In this document: piece by piece, positions 58,801 through 64,000 of the stretch
Layout: the number at the start of each line of letters is the position of its first letter
How positions within the stretch are numbered: position 1 is the stretch's first letter
Source: Typhlomys cinereus
Lineage: Eukaryota; Chordata; Mammalia; Rodentia; Platacanthomyidae
Direction of reading: 5' to 3'
Assembly: GCA_023101885.1 (NCBI GenBank)
Contig: JALPQD010000017.1
Location: 296,220-360,219 of the forward strand
DNA: 64,000 bases
The notes under the pieces: generated by a model
What the model was told of the DNA's origin: nothing
Seen by the model: the letters and a program-made list of their open reading frames with translations, nothing else
The model's database searches: none
Translations under genes and position numbers: made by a program

Positions 58801-59145
58801 TTGAATTCTTCTGAAATGATTCATTTTAGTAAACTTTCTTCAGATGCCATCTTTTCTATAGGGATTTCATTGATGATTTAACTTAAAATCAGTTCTTTGC
58901 TTGGGTCCCTGGATTTATTCATATTCTTTCCTACTCTAGGATTTATTTTTTTTTATCAAGGATTTATAAAGTGAGCCACTACACATTTTCTTCTCTGTGT
59001 ATTTTATTTTCAGCTCTTCCCACTAAAATGGAAACTATAAGTAGACAGAGGTTTCATATTTTGCTGATTCATTATCCCTGGCACCTGGATATACAGTTGC
59101 CAAGTGCTCAGTAATTACAATTAATTCATTTGTTATTGAAAAAAA
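58801..59145 (+). repeat. L2 LINE 3' end
   Basis: 'ttcagatgccatcttttcta', 'ctcttcccactaaaatggaa', 'gattcattatccctggcacc' and 'gtgctcagtaattacaatta', then 'catttgttattgaa'. These parallel L2 (caggtctcagctcaaatgtcacc, ccccactagaatgtaagctcc, tgtatccccagcgcctagc, gtgctcaataaatatttgttgaa). Confidence 0.75.
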
Positions 59146-59179
59146 TTCTCATTTTCTGGTGTTGCTTGTTGTTTCCATT

Positions 59180-59275
59180 TTGGGTTTTGAGGTAGAGTCT
59201 CATTGCATAGGTCAGAGTAACCTTGAACTTTCAATCCTCCTGCCTTTGCCAGGGTTCTAAGCATGAATCTACAAA
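59180..59275 (-). mobile_element. Old B1 SINE
   Basis: 'gggttttgaggtagagtctc', 'attgcataggtcagagtaac' and 'cttgaactttcaatcctcct', then 'gcctttgccagggttctaag', in antisense B1 order. Confidence 0.7.
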
Positions 59276-59443
59276 CTCATTTCTTTTATGATCTTTAAAA
59301 TCCAAAACATAATCTAGCAAAGGCTATTCAAACTGTTGCAAAAAAAAAAAAACCCTCCACATAGTGTGCATGAACTTTGACGTACTTAAGGTGCATGTTT
59401 CCCTCCAGAACTCTGTTTTCTGGACGTGGAACTTTTCTTGGTT

Positions 59444-59668
59444 AAGAGTCAAGACATAGGCTAGAGAAATAGCTCAGGGATTAAAGCTTTGGCCTGGCAA
59501 CAAAAAGGACCTAGGTTCAAATCTTAGACCCCATGTAAAACTGTCAGAGGTATATAGTGGTGGCCTGAAATTCCAGTCTTAGAAGGTGGAGCCTGGAAAA
59601 CCCCAGAGCAAAACAATAAGGTGCAAGATCAATCCGAGATGATTCCTGATGTCACCCTTGGGCCTCCA

Positions 59669-59708
<40 letters not shown>

Positions 59709-59794
59709 AATACTCTCTATACACATGTACATACACACATATTCACCCACCCAAATGAAAAACACAGACACCCGCACAAATAAAAGAGTCAAGA
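59444..59794 (+). mobile_element. B2-superfamily SINE with TSD and CA tail
   Basis: Head 'ggctagagaaatagctcagg', B-box region 'aggttcaaatcttag', the 'gatgattcctgatgtcaccc' and 'ttgggcctccaca' modules, then (CA)n at 59672-59705 and a CA/A-rich tail. An 11-bp duplication (aagagtcaaga) flanks it at 59444-59454 and 59784-59794. Confidence 0.9.
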
Positions 59795-60084
59795 AGTAAC
59801 CAGAGTGTAAAAGCATCCAGAATCACTGTCTCCGCATCGATATGATCCAATTGAGCACCTGCAGTATTTCACTATTAAACACTTCACTAATCTTACTTTG
59901 AAATATAATCTTCTTAATGGTGCAGTTTGCAACCCCCAAACGGAGTAGAAGCTACATTGTAGTCAGAAAAACAAATACTTCCAGAATTGCAAGCACACGG
60001 AAAACATAAGAAGTCAACATTGGTTTATTTTTCACTCTGTAGGACCTAGCAGTCCGTGCTTATTAAATTTCTGCTAGGTGGATT

Positions 60085-60205
60085 ACTGTGTTCATCTTAC
60101 AAATGAAGATCCATTAGAGAGTGATCCTTCTAAACAAGGGCAGGGATTTGAACACAGCTTTCTCTTCTTCTTAAGCCCAACTCTTCACCCTGGCCTCCTG
60201 CTGCT
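60085..60205 (-). repeat. MIR SINE
   Basis: 'gttcatcttacaaatgaaga', 'gggcagggatttgaacacag' and 'agcccaactcttcaccctgg' follow antisense MIR (cattttacagatgagga, cagagctgggatttgaaccca, aagcccatgctctt). Confidence 0.65.
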
Positions 60206-60589
60206 TTCCACTCAGGAGCCAGAGTAACTACAGATCACACAGCAGTAGGGAAGAATACAAGCTAGACTGGGAGAATCCGAGACTGAAAGGACCATGGACC
60301 ACTCCACACACCACGACTGGTGTCAAAGGCATCATCTCTGGATAACACAGCACAGTCATTAATGTTCGTAATGATAAAACCAAGTCATCAAAAAAAGATT
60401 AATTACATTCCATCCATTCTGTTTAAGAAGGCAGAGAAGTGTGAAATCCATTTCAGAAAGATTTCCATCAAAAATGATTAAAATTTTCAACTATCCAGAA
60501 TGATTCATTCCCTGGGGTTTCTACAAAGCCAAATATGTAAATGGAAAGACAAAATATTGTGCATTTCTTGCAAAAGAAAATAAGAGAAC
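60206..60589. other. Unrecognised sequence
   Basis: Nothing is assigned in this stretch. Confidence 0.45.
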
Positions 60590-60741
60590 CACACACACAC
60601 ACACACACACATACACACACAAAAATGCACACATGTGCAGACCCATGCACATACACTCACAAATATGAACACACAGGCATGCATATACATGTGTATACAC
60701 ACACATACACACACACACACACACACACAGAAACACACACA
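60590..60741. repeat. CA-rich microsatellite cluster
   Basis: Two CA blocks (60590-60620 and about 60695-60741) joined by imperfect CA/TG/CATG sequence. Five or more short frames on both strands through it are His/Thr or Val/Cys runs. Confidence 0.92.
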
Positions 60742-61884
60742 AGAAGAGTGGCCTTTTCTTGGATCTGACTGAGTTGAACACAGGGTCTTCCTGCAGTGCT
60801 TATGAGAGTGTAGATAGATGTGCCTAAGCTGGTATTCATCAGTGTGTCAATAGCTCATATCTATCCTCATTGGCCAGGCGTCCACTTGAATGGTTGGTGC
60901 TTTAGTCAGGGTGATTTTAATTCTTTTGATTATTTCTTTGCCTGTACAATCTTTTAGGGAACAATGAATGTATTTCCCCACCCCTAGTCCTGAGCCCATT
61001 ATTAGAATGACTGAGTCTCCACACATAGACTCCTAAAAAAAATTTCACTGTTCTTCAAGAATGAAAGAAAGGCTATTTCATATTGAATACTGCTTGATTT
61101 AAATTTCAGTTATGAAATCAAGAAACAAACATATTTCTCATCTCAGTGTAGTTCCTCATTGGCATTAAATGCTTGGTGAAAGATGGCTAAAAGAATTCTC
61201 TCTGACCATTGGCAGAAAAATGATTAAACAAATTATGTTAAATTGCAAAACATGTAGTAGACAGCATGATATATGACTATTTTAAATAATGATTTGATAC
61301 TGACATGAGTGCTTATTCCCTCCAGAATCCTCATTTCCTGAAGAATTTTTGACTTGTAGTTGTATTCACTAGATATTGACTGAAGAAATGAATGAAAAAA
61401 TGAAATAAAGTTAATGAACAAGCATTAAAACTGATTATTGATATAATGAAATGATTAATGTGATAGACTTTTGGGGAGAGAATATGCATGCAAATGAACT
61501 GAGAGATAGCTGTAATGTTACATGGCTAATTACTACTTGTAGTTTCTGTGGCAAATTTCAGCTTTCACTTCATTTATATATCATTTAAATGGTCACAACA
61601 CATGAATATTTCTTTCATAATTTAAAAATATGTTTTGTCATATAAACAACTTTGCTACATCATATTGTCCACATATTGTGTTCATTAGAGAAACAATGAA
61701 TACAAGATCATTATCTGCTTCTAACAATATAAAATACTTAGCAGAATAAATGCTAACACCCTAAAAAAATCAGTATTAAGAAGACTTAACTGAACAAGAG
61801 TGAAGAGATACAAAAAAATAAATAAATAAACCATAAAAAGAATTTTGAAAATGTTTGTGAGGTACAAGATACTACTTAGCGGGT
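60742..61884. other. Unrecognised AT-rich sequence
   Basis: No repeat is assigned with confidence. An AAATAAATAAATAAA run lies near 61815. Confidence 0.45.
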
Positions 61885-62040
61885 GTGGTGCTTCTTTTTG
61901 GAGATGTTAACATGTTTGGAACTACATACAAGTAGACTTTGTATAACATGATGAAATGCTTCTAAATTGTTCACTTTGGAATTGTTAACTTTATGTTATG
62001 TAAATTTCATGTCAGGATATCAAAGCAAGAATGTATATTC
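61885..62040 (+). repeat. L1M-class LINE 3' terminus
   Basis: 'tttggagatgttaacatgtt', 'taaattgttcactttggaat', 'tgttaactttatgttatgta' and 'aatttcatgtcaggatatc' parallel L1M termini (gaaatgttct, gaattgttcactttaaaatg, gttaattttatgttatgtgaatttcacctcaat). Confidence 0.7.
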
Positions 62041-62317
62041 ATCAGTTGGAAACAAAGCAAAGATGTGTCAAGTGTCTGAAAGTCATTTCAGCCAATACCA
62101 GGAAATTCTTAGCTGAAATGTAACCCCAAAGTAAAGAAAGACTAAAGACTGTGTATAACCACTGGTGAGTACCCACTGGTAAAAATAAATCTTGGCACCC
62201 ACTCTTAGGACAGGAACCTTTTAAGGTATTACGATAGCACGAGGTAACACAGGAAACAGGGCCGAGTCCTGATTCCAGGAAAGTGAAGTCTGTTTCCTTC
62301 CCCCTGTCGGCAGCTGC

Positions 62318-62450
62318 CTACAAACCTGATGACCTGAAGTCCGTACTTGGAGCCCACACTGTGGAAGGAGAAAACTGAAAGCTGTTCTGTTTCATGTGTG
62401 TATCTTCTCTCTTTCTTGTCTCCCCAAATAAATAAATAAACGTCAAACGT
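62318..62450 (+). mobile_element. 5'-truncated B3A-like SINE
   Basis: 'cctgatgacctgaagtccgt', 'gagcccacactgtggaagga', 'gaaaactgaaagctgttctg' and an AAATAAATAAATAAA tail follow the right two-thirds of B3A. Confidence 0.55.
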
Positions 62451-62756
62451 TACTCTAAAACAATGATGCTTTTATTGGGCATTGACTTAAATTTGTATCT
62501 TTAATGCAAATCCTTTCTTTGGGTATGAAGACTATCCAGCAGGTCTTGTAATCACTGATGGGCATTATGCATAATTTTCAAAGTACTCACAGGAAGAGGG
62601 CAGCAGCTACACTGTGACCACAAATCTTTTTTTTTTAAACATTGTGACCATGCGTGTGTACTTACATATTAAAAAAAAAAAAAGAAAGGAAGATAAGTTT
62701 CCCACAGAACAACTCTTCTGCTGTTGTTATTAAAAAAAATAAAGTAAAATAAAATT
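62451..62756. other. Unrecognised sequence with short A runs
   Basis: Includes a T8 run near 62629 and an A13 run near 62670. Nothing else is assigned. Confidence 0.5.
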
Positions 62757-63110
62757 AGTACTGGTTACTCTTCTCTGCTGCTGTGAGAAAATACCCAAAG
62801 TCAAGCAATTTAAGGGAGAAAGTGAGATTTATTCAGCTTTCGGTTCCTGAGGAGAGATACAGTCTTTTTGGCAGACAAGGCGTGGCTGGAGACAGAAGCT
62901 GAGGAAAGGCTACATCGCACCATACAGGAGGCTGAGAGCTGCAGGACCGCTTGCTGCAAGAGCAGATCCCCTCAGGAGTAGGGTGGGGCTCATCCACCTC
63001 CAGGCCCACGCCCTGTGACTGCCTTCCTCCAGCAAGGCTCCACCTCTCAAAGGTGCCATGACCTTCCCAAATATGTAAGACTACGGGGGACACGCTTCAA
63101 ACTATGACAA
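62757..63110 (-). mobile_element. Rodent LTR-type (MaLR-like) repeat
   Basis: 'caatttaagggagaaagtga', 'gagatacagtctttttggca', 'gctgcaagagcagatcccct', 'tccagcaaggctccacctct' and 'gaccttcccaaatatgtaag' align with the 25395-25765 copy over most of its length. The shared minus-strand peptide pattern (HIWEG ... RQSQ) reflects this kinship, not a gene. Confidence 0.7.
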
Positions 63111-63114
63111 AAAT

Positions 63115-63560
63115 AGAAAACCCAGACACAATCAACTGAAGGGAGAAAGGGTTTATCCTCACCCACAATCCAAACTATTGTGCAGCAGTTCAGTTCCTTT
63201 TCCGTCGCTCTAAAGAATCCAGTATTCAAACAATCGAAGGGAGAAAGGGTTTATTATTTGGCGTAGAGTTCCAGAGGGGATACAGTCCGCTATGGCAAGG
63301 AATGCATGGTGGGAGGCATGATAGCTGAGGCCTTACTTCACAGCAGCCATCAGAAAACAGTCATCAAAAGAGAGACAGACAAACTGACAGACAGGCAGAC
63401 ACAGAGAGACACAGGGAGCGCTGGGTTGTCCATCGCCGCACCCCCTCCCTCCACTCTGCTCCCTCCCACCCCTGTGGCATACTTCCTCTATCGACCCCTC
63501 TGCATTTCAACCACAACACAGTTGCTTCTTGCAAAATAAAGCATAGCAACCAGAGTAGAA
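63115..63560 (-). mobile_element. Rodent LTR-type repeat with duplicated start
   Basis: A second minus-strand copy abuts the first. The 19-mer gaagggagaaagggtttat occurs at 63138-63156 and 63236-63254, so the terminus is present twice before 'gttccagaggggatacagtc', 'aaggaatgcatggtgggagg' and 'gcatttcaaccacaacac'. This could be a tandem duplication or a nested partial copy. Confidence 0.55.
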
Positions 63561-63589
63561 AGTCAGAAAAGAGAGCAATGAATGCTGAT

Positions 63590-63705
63590 GCATTAAGATT
63601 ATCTTAACCAGGTTAATTCTAGTGGGATGACCTACCCAACTGTAAATGGCCCTGTAACCTAGTGGGTCAAGGGCTCTGGACTGGATATTAAGAGATTCTC
63701 CCCCA
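63590..63705 (+). mobile_element. LTR-type fragment, opposite orientation
   Basis: 'aagattatcttaaccaggtt', 'aattctagtgggatgaccta' and 'cccaactgtaaatggccctg' match the sense middle of the family (gattaggttaattgaggtgggaagacc, cccactgtgggtggcacc). Confidence 0.5.
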
Positions 63706-64000
63706 GGGATGCCCAAAGGTTCCTCTCTTGTGTGATTTAAGGCGATAACTAAGACTAAGTAGCATGGAAGAAATTTGAAATCTTGCTCTCTCTTGTTCTC
63801 TTTTGATTAAAATGTAGTGATGTTGAATATATTTGCAGATCCTGCGACTCATTTGTCTTTCCTGCTTTTAATGTTACAGGTTTTTCTTTGCATAACTTAA
63901 CGTGGTTTCACCTGAAGCATATTTCAGTCATGACAAAGTTTAATCTATAAAATTCTTAAGGGGAAAAATAAAGTCGACAGGGAAAGAGAATATTTTAAAG
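63706..64000. other. Unrecognised sequence
   Basis: Nothing is assigned in this stretch. Confidence 0.45.

Noticed and set aside
25239..63093. Minus-strand frames at 25239-25757 and 62833-63093 share an HIWEG ... RQSQ pattern
   Set aside because: They lie in two copies of one LTR-type repeat. The frames are not conserved along their length and no viral gene is present.

Overview
The window reads as nuclear DNA of a murid rodent, most likely rat (Rattus). The best evidence is an intact BC1/ID-type SINE at 2213-2351 with a long A tail and a perfect target-site duplication. It sits among many tRNA-derived B2-superfamily SINEs (B3/B3A/B4-like), old B1 copies, rodent LTR-type repeats, ancient L1, L2 and MIR fossils, and many long CA/TG, GA and pentanucleotide microsatellites. 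Nothing is bacterial, phage-like or organellar.

I find no protein-coding gene that I can defend. The longest open frames (up to about 170 codons) lie in microsatellites or repeats. Several predicted peptides resemble one another only because they come from copies of the same SINE or LTR-type repeat. The most exon-like block is about 1521-1673 on the minus strand: open in one frame, bounded by acceptor- and donor-like sites. An MLT1-like LTR fossil explains it at least as well. The window is best read as intergenic or deep intronic sequence.

Layout. 1-9 kb: L2 ends, the ID element, a GA/TG low-complexity tract, a B3A-like SINE and the first long TG tract. 9-19 kb: MIR, B1 and B2-class SINEs, with a repeat-poor stretch at 13.0-16.1 kb and a minus-strand LTR-type element near 18.3 kb. 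19-30 kb: a Gly/Asp-type triplet repeat, a long GAGAA array, an LTR-type element at 25.4-25.8 kb carrying an apparent 27-bp templated insertion, and more SINEs. 30.4-31.6 kb: an ancient L1 3' end in which TA, CA and GA repeats have expanded. 33-41 kb: MIR, L2, a perfect 21-bp triplication, a SINE with an internal hairpin, and two minus-strand L1 blocks, one carrying a B1. 41-48 kb: a Z-DNA-type alternating tract, a CT/CA compound satellite, several LTR-type elements around a CpG-rich segment (44.5-44.75 kb), and a well-preserved L1ME end. 48-56 kb is the repeat-poorest part. 56-59 kb holds nested insertions (L1 > B3A > young SINE; L2 split by a SINE). 59-64 kb has SINEs, CA tracts, an L1 3' end and a cluster of LTR-type fragments.

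There is no gene network to describe. What interacts here is the transposon strata: new SINEs sit in older SINE tails, L1s and L2s, and microsatellites grow out of SINE and L1 tails. Family names come from recognising consensus-like motifs by eye. Boundaries of old elements are accurate to tens of bases at best.
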